Shown: positions 50,106 to 61,284 of the stretch, piece by piece | How positions within the stretch are numbered: the first letter of the stretch is position 1 | Layout: every line of letters starts with the position of its first letter | Assembly (NCBI GenBank): GCA_964017185.1 | Contig: OZ024869.1 | Coordinates: forward strand, 6,160,501 to 6,224,500 | Direction of reading: 5' to 3' | Origin: Rugalucina vietnamica | Taxonomy: Eukaryota > Mollusca > Bivalvia > Lucinida > Lucinidae | Length of the DNA: 64,000 bases | The notes under the pieces: model-generated | Databases searched by the model: none | The model's input: the letters and a program-made list of their open reading frames with translations, nothing else | What the model was told of the DNA's origin: nothing | Position numbers and translations under genes: made by a program

Positions 50106-51160
50106 GGGACACTACATGGCGGAGGCGGGTATCGGACCGAATCACGACCTCTCAGTTGTTAGTCCGGTTCTCTGTTAACAAACCAGGCTCCCCACGTTTT
50201 GCTAGGAGAGCCGCTTTTTCTTTTGTGTTTCTTGGGTGAATAAATTTAGTAATTGTCATAAAATCAAATTTCCATTACAGTCAAGTACTTGGTTTCGCAA
50301 AATGTTCATCAGAAGAATAGAATTTTAATTACTGCTAAACTATACCCGACAAGATGTAGACAAAGTCATATCCTTTACTTTGCAGGAAAGAATTTTATGA
50401 CCAAATTTTTCGTTTCTTGAAGCCATTACCTCATAGAAGCGACTATTTCAAAAGAAATTGTACATTCTTGCTGATTTTTTAGCCCCGGCAATGTGTCATC
50501 CTACGTAAGTTTGAAGTATTGGGTTCTGGTCCAGCCTGTGTTTGCCATTAAATATAATGATAGTGTTTACAATTTTCTATATAATTTTATGAGATCCTTC
50601 ATGTACGTAATGTACATGGTTGTTTCCATGCATAATCGATGTTTCTTTGCTCTCGGTATGTAACAGTGTGACATCAGATGTCATAAAATTTGACATGCAA
50701 AAAGCTACTAAAGATAAAAGATTGGTGTGAGTGAACTCATTCAGATATTTATAACGCAACAACCCTACATATCGGCCTAATAAAGGTGGGTTCATAAATA
50801 GAAGCTTTATTTAGCTACTGACCGAATAAAGGCCATCTCTACTGACCAAATAAAGACCGCGTTGCAATTTTGTTTAACGCAACAAAAAGGAGCGCGCCAG
50901 TGACGTCAAATTTAACCACGTTTTGTGACGTCAGTCTCCGCCATTGTTATGCAACGTTACGTAGATGAAACAATTGACAAGAAAAAAATAATTTATCAAC
51001 AAAATGCACTGCTATGGTGGCGAATTTTGAGGATTCGTTCTGCGGAGTGATTGCTGAGCTGTTGACTAAATAAACAAAATGGCGGAAAGCAAATCTCCTC
51101 ACATCGGGTGAGTTTTTTCGCGAAATTTGTCTGTTTTCGTTGCATTATAAAGTGAATAAA
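50106..51160. other. No gene recognised
   Basis: The first 80 bp belong to the target repeat of the SINE (AGGCGGGTATCGGACC...). The remainder shows no exon, repeat border or ORF that I can support. Confidence 0.5.
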
Positions 51161-51293
51161 TACCCCGTGACCAAAAATAAACCGATTTATCATGCTCGGA
51201 CCGTAAGCAGATGAAAGGGCTCGCTGAAAGCTCGCCCTTTCATCTGCTTACTAATCCTCACATGATAAATCGGTTTATTTTTGGTCACGGGGT
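51161..51293. mobile_element. 133-bp near-perfect palindromic MITE
   Basis: TACCCCGTGACCAAAAATAA...GATTTATCATG and GTAAGCAGATGAAAGGGC pair with their complements about a GCTGAAAGC-type loop. Very little divergence between the arms. Confidence 0.88.
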
Positions 51294-51704
51294 AGTTATT
51301 TACTATTTATTGGATAATGCAATGTTTAGAAAATTGCCAAGAGAACAAAAACTGATTATTTGTTTTGAAGGTACTGGTAATACATGTTTAACCATGTTTT
51401 TAATAAGGATTTCCGGAGTCGGGAACTTTGCGTAACTGGAAACTCGACTGTACATTGTATTTTAACAATATTTGAAGATCATTTCACCCAAAATCAACTC
51501 GGTAATATTGTAAATACTCTTCAATATTAAACATTAAACACACTCAATGAACATGCATTTTTCAAGTGTACTTCAGGTTTTTATCATTCACCAAATGTCA
51601 CATTTGTAGCGCGTTGCATTGGCGCAAAGCCGCTCTCATATGCTGCTACAGTCTCCTCACATGGCTGATGTATTATTCAATCAAAATGACAACCAAATAG
51701 TGCA

Positions 51705-51995
51705 TGGGGCCTAAAGAAATAGATGGGCTGTTTGTGCTTCCAGGCAAAGCTTACACGCTTCTGACTGACCAGCTGACTACTGGTATACCGCTCTGGTTTG
51801 AGCCAGCCCAGGAAAAGTGGTTCAAATCAAACCATCCATACATATAAGCCTTTGTGGCTTAGTTGGATGGTTATATTTGAAGCACTTGTTGGATGTCATG
51901 ACATCCTCACTTTGGGTAAAAGTCCCATAAAATGGAGGCAATGTCCCGACATGAACTTTGCTTTTCATTGGGACGTTAAGCATGAAGTCAAACAA
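51705..51995 (-). repeat. GTCGGGACGTTGCC-family repeat, reversed
   Basis: GGGGCCTAAAGAAATAGATG, CAGGAAAAGTGGTTCAAATC, TAGTTGGATGGTTATATTTG and ATGGAGGCAATGTCCCGACA, ending GTTAAGCATGAAGTCAAACA. Confidence 0.82.
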
Positions 51996-52606
51996 AAACT
52001 TCCTTTGCCATGTTTGCCTTCTGTGTTTGTTGATGCATATATATGGTAATGTCTGTGTCATGGTATCGTAGGGTGTGTTTCAAACATTTTGTGACCACAA
52101 ATAAATTCAAACATGTGCTTGGACATGCTTTAAGGTCAAAATGCGTTGCAATGTGACATCTGGATATTGTGTGTCGAGTCTCAAGGAATAGATAAACATA
52201 ATACGGTATGTTGAGTGCAAATTTCAAGTTAAAAACGCTACACACTTTGGCTCTAATTAGATGAAATCCGGGTGTATTTCCCAAAGCGAAGATGTCCCAT
52301 ACAACATCCTTAATAGCCTAACGCATCAGTTTAACTGAGTTAGGCGTAAAAAAAATAATAGCTGTGTTTCTGCTAACCTGACCGACCCTATCTCAACCCG
52401 CCGACTCTGCTATTTTTATGGTTAAAATAAAAAAATAAAAATTACGACATCCGACCCAGCATTTTCTGTAGCCCGACCCAAGCATTTTGTGTCGTGGGTT
52501 TTGTTGGTTTTTCTGATATGTCTCTGATAGTTTCAGTTGTATCGAAGAGTTCCCCCCGATTATTTAGCGAGACTCCGTCGAAATGACGTAGAATTTGGTG
52601 TCATTT

Positions 52607-52840
52607 AGAAGCCACCGTGGCGCTTTGGTTAAGCCATTTGCCTTGTAAACCAGAGATTAGATACGATCCCGGGTTTCTCAAGTACTTCGTATTGAGACTA
52701 TAAATTGAGGCCCCATTACAATTTTCCAGAACAAACTGCTCACAAGGACATACTGTGACGAGGCTGAAGACTGTGCTGTGAATAGTCTTCAGACATGACT
52801 TACGGACAAAATCTGTACCCACACACACTCACACTGACTT
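52607..52840 (+). mobile_element. tRNA-headed SINE, third type
   Basis: GCCACCGTGGCGCTTTGGTT (A-box-like), GATCCCGGGTTTCTC (B-box-like), then CAAGGACATACTGTGACGAG and CTGTGCTGTGAATAGTCTTC. Head resembles a tRNA but its acceptor ends do not pair. Confidence 0.55.
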
Positions 52841-53028
52841 CATGCGTCTTCAACTGGCAAACGAGTTAACTGAGCCATTCAGGAGTTTATTCCACTGTGA
52901 ATTAGAAATGTCTTGTTCTAAAAGTGAATATACCGAAGGCATGTCACAACACTTCAAAGTGTTCTTAATTAAACAAACTTTTCTCATCTGGGTCTAACCT
53001 GTCTTTCTGCAATATGATATACATATAC

Positions 53029-53240
53029 CGGTCTCGATAACGTAATGGTTACAGGGTCCGCTGCAGAAGCGGGAGGCTGTGGGTTCGATCTCGAAGGAAG
53101 ATCACATATTGCTTCGAGGTTCGATCCAAGGCCGCGTCATTCCAAAGACGTTAAAAAATGGTACCAGTGGCTATCTTGCTAAAATGCGCTCAGCATTTAT
53201 AAGGCGAACACTGGCTTCTCTCCACCTACTCCTACCTCCC
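53029..53240 (+). mobile_element. tRNA-headed SINE, second type
   Basis: CTCGATAACGTAATGGTTAC (A-box region), GTGGGTTCGATCTCG (B-box), then a duplicated B-box-like GAGGTTCGATCCAAGGC and the shared body AAATGGTACCAGTGGCTATC, GCGCTCAGCATTTATAAGGC. Followed by a short A-rich end. Confidence 0.75.
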
Positions 53241-53914
53241 CCGCAAAATAAAATGACTTCATTGATAGAGTATGGCATACTGTAAATATGTTAAGATGAT
53301 AGTAAGTGGCGGGTAATGTAGTTCTATCATCGGAGACTTGTGATGGTAATCATACCGTAACTCGGGGATAGCAGAGACCTCCTAGCGGTTGGAGGATAAT
53401 ACAATCAGAATAAACAGGTGTTGCTTTCAGAGAATTCTTCAGTTGTGCGTTCTAGGGACTAAATACTCACCCATCCAAATCCCTGGTGAAATGGTCATTT
53501 GGCATGTCACCAGTAAACTACATGTATTCAGATTCAGTAATCCCTTATAAAGGGAGTCCCTGCATTTGGCATTTTCGTTGGTTCATTTGCAGTTGTACAA
53601 TGGGCTGAGGTGACCCGGAACAGATATGCAGTTACAGTTATAGTTTTGAATTCGGGAGTAGTCTTTTTATCGTACATGTTGATGGTTTGTGTTCTTCAGA
53701 TTTTGTTTTGAAAATAAAGCTGTTTATTTCTTATTATTTTGTCTATACTGGCCTTTCCTGCTAAGTTGCATGCAATAAGAGTATTGTTGTGTGAAATATG
53801 TCAGATTATACCATCCCCTAAATTGTTTGTATTGGGGTTTTGCATCGCAGTCAACTTTATTTAGGTCATGTTGCCATTGTTGGGATGCATATCTGAGAGA
53901 ATGTTTCTTTCTGG

Positions 53915-54000
53915 AGGACAAGACCCAGTGCTGGTGGGATTCCAACACAGTACTTTACAGTTCAGCAAGCTCTACCACTAGGCCACCCTGCTCTCAGATA
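53915..54000 (-). mobile_element. tRNA-like SINE head on the minus strand
   Basis: Minus strand reads GGGTGGCCTAGTGGTAGAGC (A-box), 30 nt, then TTGGAATCCCACC (B-box-like, C changed). No clear body downstream. Confidence 0.5.
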
Positions 54001-54594
54001 GTGGTCTATGAACAAGATGAGACTGAAAGTTTATCAACCGCATTTGAGGCAAGGAGACTGAATCTTATTATAAAATATGTTGCCAGTCTTTGACATTGAT
54101 GGGTTCACATGGCTGAAGAACGTAGACCTCATACCTCTGCGCGCCATTGACCATTCTGACCTTTTTCAATAAAAACTGCGTATAAAAAAATTACATTTAC
54201 CTACCTACCCTGGATTTTTTTGCGTAAAAATTAAAATGAAGATAAAAAGATTTTCCTACCTACCTACCCTAATTTTTTTTCAGACTGTTAGCGGAAACAC
54301 AGCTATTTTTTTTAGGCCTTATGATGTTGGTTCACCCTATAAAAACGGTGATACTAGATGTTTTTGGCACTGGTAAGACACAGATAGCTGTAAAAATGAG
54401 CGGGACTTAGACCAAAATTTTGCCATGGCAGTGCGGGGAAGATATTTGCAGGGTTTGCTTTATATAGTCAAAAAGGGCTGAGAAAAAGGAAAGATAGCAG
54501 GCTACAGGGGGAAAACAGTGGTGGTTTTGCCAATGAGAAGTCCTGGCATGGGGTGGGGATTTTAGCGGGCATTTGCTGGACCAAAAGAAGAGTC

Positions 54595-55510
54595 CCGGCT
54601 TTTCCCCGAGGCTGAAACCACTAGGCCAATCAAAGCCAAACTTTTTGTGGAGCATCCTTAGGAAGAGGGAATGAAAGTTTGTATGAATGGTCAAGGTCAC
54701 ATGACCAAGATGGCCGCCATGGCTATAAATAGCAAAAACGTTTAAAAATCTTCTTCTTCAGAACCAGAAGGCCTATGATTTTGAAACTTGGCATGAAGCA
54801 TTAAGGAACGGAGTTCTACAAAGCCATCAAATTTGGTACACTGGTTGGGGCCAAGGAGTAGATGACCTGATTAGCTTTTGAGAACTTGCCTTTAAAATTT
54901 TGACAAAATTATGCAATGTTGAAAATGTCATTGATTTATTCCACTTTTCAGTGAACTTTGGAACTTTTTAATGGTGAATATTAAGATTTTGAAATTACAA
55001 ATGTATATTCCTCATGAAAAATATTCAACCCATATTTTTTTCATGTCTAAGTCATGCCCCTTTTAGGAGTTATGTCCCTTTGAAAACAAAATTTGAAAAT
55101 CATGTGTGCAAGAAATGTCAAAAGGTATTAAAGCTAGAGCCATCATATTTAGTACACTGATTGGGGCTGAGGAGTAGATGACGTGAATAATTTTTTAGCA
55201 CTTTCTATCAAATTTTGACAAAATTATGCAATTTTGAAAATTTCATTGATTTTTTTTTCCACTTTTCGGTCAACTTGAAACTTTTGAATGGTGAATGATG
55301 GGTTATGAAATTTCATATACAAATTCCTCATGAAAAAATATTTGACCCATATTTTTTCATGTCTAAGTTATGTCCCTTTTTGGAGTTATGTCCCTTTGAA
55401 AACAAAATTTGAAAATCTTGTGTGCAAGATATCTAAAAAAAAGTACTTGAGCTAGAGTCTTCATATTTGGTATACTGGTTGATGCTGAGAAGCTCACCTG
55501 GTAAACTTTT
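54595..55510 (+). repeat. AGCTCACCTGAG-family repeat with 305-bp internal repeats
   Basis: Starts within the family (AACCACTAGGCCAATCAAAG, ATGACCAAGATGGCCGCCAT, TTTGAAACTTGGCATGAAGC), then has two and a half copies of a unit of about 305 bp marked by GAGCTAGAGTCTTCATATTT, near 54825, 55135 and 55440, and ends at AGCTCACCTGGT. Confidence 0.78.
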
Positions 55511-55934
55511 GAGGACTTCAGCCAAATTTCGACAAAATTACTCCTTTTTTGATTTTTTACTCCATTTCTAAATTGTCTGCAAAAAGCTTACATTCTGTTT
55601 CTGGTCCGAACAACTTCTTCAGGAAATCAAATTTCGCTTCATTCATATGAAATAAATGAATCATACAAAGTGCCAGTTTAGGGACAAGCATACAGTTGGG
55701 GGCATGGTGTTTTACAAACACGCATTTCTAGTTCTCTTTTTTTTTCAGGTCAATCAGTCATACAGAGTCTGTAGACAGTTTACTATCTGACATGAACACA
55801 TGAAGGAATTTGTTTGATGTGTGGCACAGATGTAGTAAATGGGTAAGAGCATGTTGGAAAGTGAAGATGGTCATGAAGTTTATTTTTTGGTGAAATATAG
55901 AGCAACAAGTTTATAGTTCTATATCAGATTCTTT

Positions 55935-56215
55935 TTATAAAGAGGCAAAAGTGGGCAATGGTCATGAAATGGCACAACTGGAAAGAAATTCCCACCCAAA
56001 TGGGAAAAAACTAAATTGACAATCAGGTACTTGTACCAAGAAAGCATATGGTAAGCGAATGAGCAGCTGCTTCCAAGGTGGTCACTCAGCAAATTGAACT
56101 TAACTAAAAATATGAAAACTGTTGCATAAAGAGCAAACAGCTCATAATGTGAACCAATAACCATAAACAATTAGAACCACAACAGAAGTATGGCCTTTGA
56201 ACAATCAGTATAGTA
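55935..56215 (+). repeat. ACAAGTAGG-family repeat
   Basis: GGCACAACTGGAAAGAAATT, TTGACAATCAGGTACTTGTA, GAGCAGCTGCTTCC, AATTAGAACCACAACAGAAG, GAACAATCAGTATAGTAAAA. Confidence 0.78.
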
Positions 56216-56439
56216 AAATATAAAATGTTTGGAAACCACCTTTTGTATTTCACCTTCTTCAGAAATAGTTACTGACAAATATAATTCACCAAACTGCCAA
56301 TGTATCTGAAAATGGTTATCAAATAATCAGTAAAGGCTAAAAGTGCCTCTAAAGCACCTTTAAATATTTTTCACAAGGGGTGTTGCTGGTATATCAGACA
56401 GGATGTAGCTGCGATGTCAGGCCAAAACTAATATCATAT

Positions 56440-56674
56440 GAGCCGCGACGCGAGAAAACCGGTCTTCAGGGTTTCTGACCAGGTCTGACACAAACCGGCC
56501 TGTGCAGTCACAGAAGAAGGCTAGAAGCTTGAAATTTCGGGTTTAAGAAGAAGAGAAATTGTACTATCCGTGTAGCGAAAACAAAGGCGCTGATCAGCTT
56601 CGCAGTTACTGCGAAGCTGATCTGCGCCTTTGTTTTCGCATAGGCAAAAATCTGGTTTTCTCACGACGTGGCTC
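56440..56674 (+). mobile_element. GAGCC-TIR MITE, best complete copy, target duplication ATAT
   Basis: 235 bp, GAGCCGCGACGCGAGAAAAC to ...GTGGCTC with ATAT on both sides. Central palindrome GCGAAAACAAAGGCGCTGAT / complement is perfect. Use this copy as the family reference. Confidence 0.93.
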
Positions 56675-58200
56675 ATATAATAACTCAGCTTTTAATCTCA
56701 ACTGAAAATTTGTAAAAACCTGTTTAAAATCATATTGATTCCTAATTTGATTAGAAGAGTGTCAATACAAATGCTGTAAATGCCATGTACAGATAATTTT
56801 GAGCCTGGGTCAAAAGTTAGAAAGTCCAATGGATAGACACTCAAAATTAGTAACTTTTTAATTTCAGGTTGGAGAACATTTTTTCTGCTTCCTGCAATTA
56901 TAATGTTGCAACTTCATGGTAATATGTTTGATTAGCACTGAGGTGAACCCAAGAACAGCCCTAAATCAGCAAACCTTTTATTGGTATGTAGATTTGCTCA
57001 TGAAAATATTCTTCCTCTTCTGCTCATACAAATGTAACATTTGTCTGTTGTGAAAGAAACTTGCATTAAACACTAGTAACCTGCCTATGGGAAGCTAACC
57101 TGTGAACTGGAGGGTTTATAGGATAGAATGGACCTTAGCTGTTTACCATGGGGGACCGGTAAAGTATTGTAAGCCAAATGAGCAGCTATTTTCCCAATAG
57201 GTGGCCACTCAGTTACCTTAACTAAAAATATTCATGAAAACATACATAAAGCGCCAACAGCACCAAAAATTTTACATAAAACAAAAAGAACCACCACAGA
57301 AGTATCTAAAATCTTTTTCTACTCCAGAGCTAGTGCACCAGTTTCAACAGACCTTGGGATGTTGCAGGCGGAAACAATCTATGCTTATAAATTACGACTT
57401 TCACTGTCATTGACCTAGTACTTGAGGCAATAGTGAACTCTAGGTTCCCTGGGCATTTGGTTTGGGAAAACTGAAGAAAATGTCATTGAGAGGGAAAATC
57501 TTGCACAAAATTAGCAAATTGACAGAATATGCTGCATGAGTCTGACCAACAACAACAACAACAAAAAAGGATCCCAAGAATTTATCTGTCAGCACCTTGG
57601 ATTTATATACATGCATTTGACCATTTATAGTATTCATACATGTTTTAATATTGTTATACATGTATATACCAGACCTCAGGTTATCATTTACTAGACAATT
57701 GACCCTTTCGTTTCAGAGAACCTGCCAGTCTCCAATTAGGCCAGTTCCTTCAACCACCAGCTCATAAACACAGGCAGTGCTAAATGCAGAGATATTCCTT
57801 GGAAAAGATGACTGAAAGAAATTACTTTGTCATTCATGGAATTTGATGATAATTTTCAAAATTTGTTGAGCTCATTGGCTTGAAAATGACAAGTATACCA
57901 AAAACCATGACAGTTTTAGTAAATGGTGAAAAAATATGAATTGAGATGGATTGCAAACATAACTGAAACAGTAAGAGTGTATGATGAGAAATTGAGAATG
58001 CTTCAGACAATGCGGCTATTCTTTGTCTACACATTAATGTCCAGTACAAAAGAAAATAGTGAAATGCTGAAATGCTCAGTTTAAGTAAATGATAAATGGA
58101 TACTGTGTCATTTTCTTATTAAAACCGACAATGTCTGTGATATTGAACTCTAAAAATCTGATTACATATCATAACGTTCTTCACAGAACACATACAGTAT
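56675..58200. other. No gene recognised; repeat fragments
   Basis: Contains an ACAAGTAGG-family fragment (57170-57310) and a worn AGCTCACC-family fragment (57318-57560: CAGTTTCAACAGACCTTGGG, GGAAAATCTTGCACAAAATT). Elsewhere nothing identified. Confidence 0.6.
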
Positions 58201-58204
58201 TTTA

Positions 58205-58465
58205 AAAAAGGTACAAGTAGGCAAAGATCAGGAAAAGGCACAATCAGAAAAAGAATCCCACTCCAAAAACCCGAAGTGGGAAAAAAACAAGCTAACAATC
58301 AGGTACTTATACCATGAAAACATTTCGTAAGCCGAATGAGCAGCTATTTTCCCAATAGGCGGCCAATCAGTTAACTAAAAATATGAAAAACATACATAAA
58401 GCGCCAACAGCACAAAAGTATTAAACACCAAGACATAAAACAAAAAGAAGCACCACAGAAGTTTG
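58205..58465 (+). repeat. ACAAGTAGG-family repeat, best copy
   Basis: AAAGGTACAAGTAGGCAAAG, GAATCCCACTCCAAAAACCC, CTAACAATCAGGTACTTATA, TTTCGTAAGCCGAATGAGCA, GCGCCAACAGCACAAAAG, AAGCACCACAGAAG. Confidence 0.82.
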
Positions 58466-59156
58466 CATCTGAATCTGAATGGTTTACCAGTGACTCGCCA
58501 AATTGACAATACTTCACTAGGGGGTGCACCAGGAGGGAAATCAGTCCATCACATATGCCAACTCAAAAGCTAAAATGATTGGCATGTCATGGCGTCAGTC
58601 GGCTTTGTCAATTTTATTTGTACATGATAAATGAAAGTCTCCTCTAAACCTCATGGTGTATATTAACCAACTTTCAATCGAAGTCTTATTCCAATTTGTT
58701 ACAACGTTTCCCACAGTAATATCTTAGAAATGCCTAAGAAACAAAATTTGACATCGCCACAAAATGGGTTAAAGTCATCGTTGGATCAAATAGTGACTGC
58801 TTTTCCAGTTTTGTTTGGTTTACTTTAGTTAAATGATGGCTTATTTAACTTTCCAGTCAAATTATTTTGTCATAGTGAGAAGCCACTACTTTCTAGGTTA
58901 TAAACTATGTCAAATCTGCCTTCGTTTCTAAAAACTTTCTAGTAATATGATGGAGATAATTCATTTTGCATGTAGCAACGCCATATATAATATGAACTTC
59001 ATATTATATTTTTCTTGTTCTTCTTTGGTCAGCACTGCATCATACAACTTATAAACGTGTTAGTCACAATTCTTACTCATTCCTGCTAGATAACTTATAC
59101 GTACAATTTGGTTTTCATCTATTCTGGAGAAAGTGATAACCGTTTATAAATTAAAT
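58466..59156. other. GPCR 3' flank, nothing else recognised
   Basis: AT-rich, no repeat family or ORF identified. It is the 3' flank of the minus-strand GPCR. Confidence 0.5.
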
Positions 59157-59942
59157 CTATTGCCCTCTGTATAGGCAACACGAACACTTAAAGCTTGACA
59201 TGAGCTCGTATATAACCCTTTGTGTTTCTTTCTTAAGGCTGGAGCTAGCCGACATATAGATGAACGGGTTGCATATATTGTTAATTAGAATCAAAGACTG
59301 AAGTATATAAGGAACAACTATCCCAAAAAGCATTCCAAAGACAATAGCGATAGAGACCATTATACTGACATTGAATGTTAGCAGCAACAGTCCAACTGTT
59401 TTAAGAATTTTCTTGTTTGTCTGTGTAGTTTGAGACGCAGAGGGTTCCGTCTGTGTCGGTTTATTTGAGTCAGTGTTGATGACATGAACTTTCCTTAGAG
59501 ACCTTTTCACTTTGAACAGAACGAACAGATAACATGTGTTCGTTGTTATCCACGGTATAATATAGAGTGTCAGCATGTATATCTGAGCGCCTGCGCCCAT
59601 TGGACCAAAGACATATTCAAACCGGCACCTGTGTAAAAGCTCTCCTCCATGCAGACCCCAAATCACGTAAGGTGGTAGCGATGTTAGCAACACCCCTACC
59701 CAAATAACCAAGCTCTCTCGTCCATAGTTGTAACGATCCGTATTAAATGGCACGTGGATACGAATTGCCATTCTTACTCTATGAATACATACCGCCATGA
59801 TATGGTAGAAGGACACATTTTGGGTTGTCACCAGAATGTAACTAAACGTGGCACACGTGCTAAAAGGTATCTCGGTATCGGGCATGAATATTTTGGCGTT
59901 CCTGGGCAGAAGAAGTAGTCCAACTAGAAAGTCACTCAAAAT
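59157..59942 (-). CDS. GPCR 3' portion (end of TM2 to C-terminus)
   Basis: Open to the stop at 59157: LSDFLVGLLLLPRNAKIFMP onwards. TM4 (ESLVIWVGVLLTSLPPYVIW), TM5 (AQIYMLTLYIIPWITTNTCY), ICL3 with a Thr/Gln-rich PTQTEPSASQTTQTN, TM6 (ILKTVGLLLLTFNVSIMVSI), TM7 NPFIYMSASSSLKK, short Cys-rich tail (CSCCLY, possible palmitoylation). Confidence 0.85.
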   Translation of the reverse strand: MLSDFLVGLLLLPRNAKIFMPDTEIPFSTCATFSYILVTTQNVSFYHIMAVCIHRVRMAIRIHVPFNTDRYNYGRESLVIWVGVLLTSLPPYVIWGLHGGELLHRCRFEYVFGPMGAGAQIYMLTLYIIPWITTNTCYLFVLFKVKRSLRKVHVINTDSNKPTQTEPSASQTTQTNKKILKTVGLLLLTFNVSIMVSIAIVFGMLFGIVVPYILQSLILINNICNPFIYMSASSSLKKETQRVIYELMSSFKCSCCLYRGQ

Positions 59943-59949
59943 AAGATAT

Positions 59950-60187
59950 GGCGGCCCCCGTGGCCGAGTGGTTAAGGTCGCTGACTTCAGTGCTCTTGAT
60001 CATTCGATCATCTCACCGATGTGGGTTCGCGCCTCGCACGGGGCACCAATTCATATGTGAGACAAGCCATGTTCTGCTTGCGGGTGTGTCAGGTGGTTTT
60101 TCCCCGGGTACTCCGGTTTTCGCCCCACCTACCGATTGATTCGTCTCGATATGAGTGAAAAAGCTTGAAAGGGACGTAAAACTGAAT

Positions 60188-60231
<44 letters not shown>
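59950..60231 (+). mobile_element. tRNA-Ser-like SINE inserted in the GPCR
   Basis: Head GGCGGCCCCCGTGGCCGAGT (A-box TGGCCGAGTGG), B-box GGGTTCGCGCC, body GCGGGTGTGTCAGGTGGTTT and CGGTTTTCGCCCCACCTACC, end CTTGAAAGGGACGTAAAACT, then more than 40 A. Target duplication AAGATAT at 59943-59949 and 60232-60238. The long pure A tail and exact duplication indicate a recent event. Orientation is opposite to the gene. Confidence 0.96.
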
Positions 60232-60235
<4 letters not shown>

Positions 60236-60238
60236 TAT

Positions 60239-60504
60239 TTTATCTGATGGGCGTTTCTCGTCCACTGCTTCTTTCGATTTTTCAAAATGCAGAACAACAG
60301 CGAGCCATTGGTTACGATAGTCAAAAGAGTGGAAACTAATAGAAAAATAACACCAATTTGAAAGTACGGATAAAGTTCCGGTGCATCACTGTTGTAATCA
60401 TAATTATAATCGAAATCAAGATCTTTAGATTCACTGAGAAAATCAGGACTTAACTTGACACCAATGTTGGTGCTGTTATTTGTTGTGTTAAGTGTCATTT
60501 TCAT
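60239..60504 (-). CDS. GPCR 5' portion (start to TM2)
   Basis: ATG at 60504: MKMTLNTTNNSTNIGVKLSP, then an acidic DFDYNYDYNSDAPELYPYF tail, TM1, and ICL1 (KNRKKQWTRNAHQIK). No signal peptide needed. The ORF runs on into the SINE's T-run only as poly-Phe. Confidence 0.85.
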
Positions 60505-61253
60505 AGTATCAGAATTGTTTTACGTTACCAAATTTCGTTATCAGTTCGGATGGCTTCAAGTAGCACTGGTCAAAAGCATCCATGATTAAGTTCTTTGATA
60601 ACTGATAACTGGTCAAATATTTTACATAATCGTTCATCACAGACAAACAATTATTACATTACACTAAGTTTTACACACCCATTTATGACAGTATCCAACA
60701 CATCAAAAGACAGCATTGCATATAGTTTTCCATTTTTTTTTTTTTTTAAATAATTTTGTGTTTTACATTTTTCGAAATAGTCTTCAACTAGTACAAAATA
60801 CACATGTGTCATCTATTGTAATGTTTACAAATTCATATACTGTCATTCCTATGTCGAGAGCATATCAGCTAACTCTGCAACGCCTTTTCGTTTCTTCTAA
60901 TAATGTTTTATTCACTATCATTAATAAGCAAATCATTATTAGCAAGGCAGGTACAAGTACGATATGCAATTGGTCATCAGAAAGAAGCTGCTGTTTGACT
61001 CTTCCTTTTTGTGCTAGTTAGCATAATTGACAACTAGTGAATGACAGCAGAAAATGACATGAAAATGTGGCTATTTTCACTCCTGTAGTGGTCAAGCGCA
61101 AACTTATTAGTGACGGAAGTGGTAATGCGACACCTGGAGCAAAAACCAACAACGTAGATAGATGTGTAACATAAAAAGCAGAATAAAAACTGGAGCTGAT
61201 TTTCATATTTCAGGAAGGAAATAAAAAGATTCACTTCATTTATTTATTTATTT

Positions 61254-61284
<31 letters not shown>

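Larger units (their letters stand above)
52341..54317. mobile_element. Pair of inverted ends 1.98 kb apart (possible element)
   Basis: AATAGCTGTGTTTCTGCTAAC at 52355 is answered by GTTAGCGGAAACACAGCTATT at 54286-54308, each next to T/A runs. The interior holds two or three tRNA-headed SINEs and no transposase. It could equally be two separate small elements in opposite orientation. Confidence 0.45.
59157..60504 (-). pseudogene. Class A (rhodopsin-family) GPCR, single exon, broken by a SINE in TM2
   Basis: Removing 59943-60231 (SINE plus one target copy) leaves 1,059 nt, 352 aa, one frame. N-terminus with NTTN and NNST-type N-glycosylation sites and Asp/Tyr-rich stretch; TM1 (IGVIFLLVSTLLTIVTNGSL); TM2 KYLILSDFLVGLLLLP, the exact insertion point; Cys at the start of TM3 and in ECL2 (HRCRFEY); TM7 with NPFIY. 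The DRY position reads HRV (CIHRVRMA), and the TM6 CWxP is absent. Ligand unknown; likely one of the large lophotrochozoan orphan groups. In this haplotype translation from the ATG ends in the SINE poly-T after about 105 residues, so the receptor should be lost here. Confidence 0.88.

Noticed and set aside
59955..60045. Possible tRNA-Ser gene
   Set aside because: It is the head of a SINE with body, A tail and target duplication.
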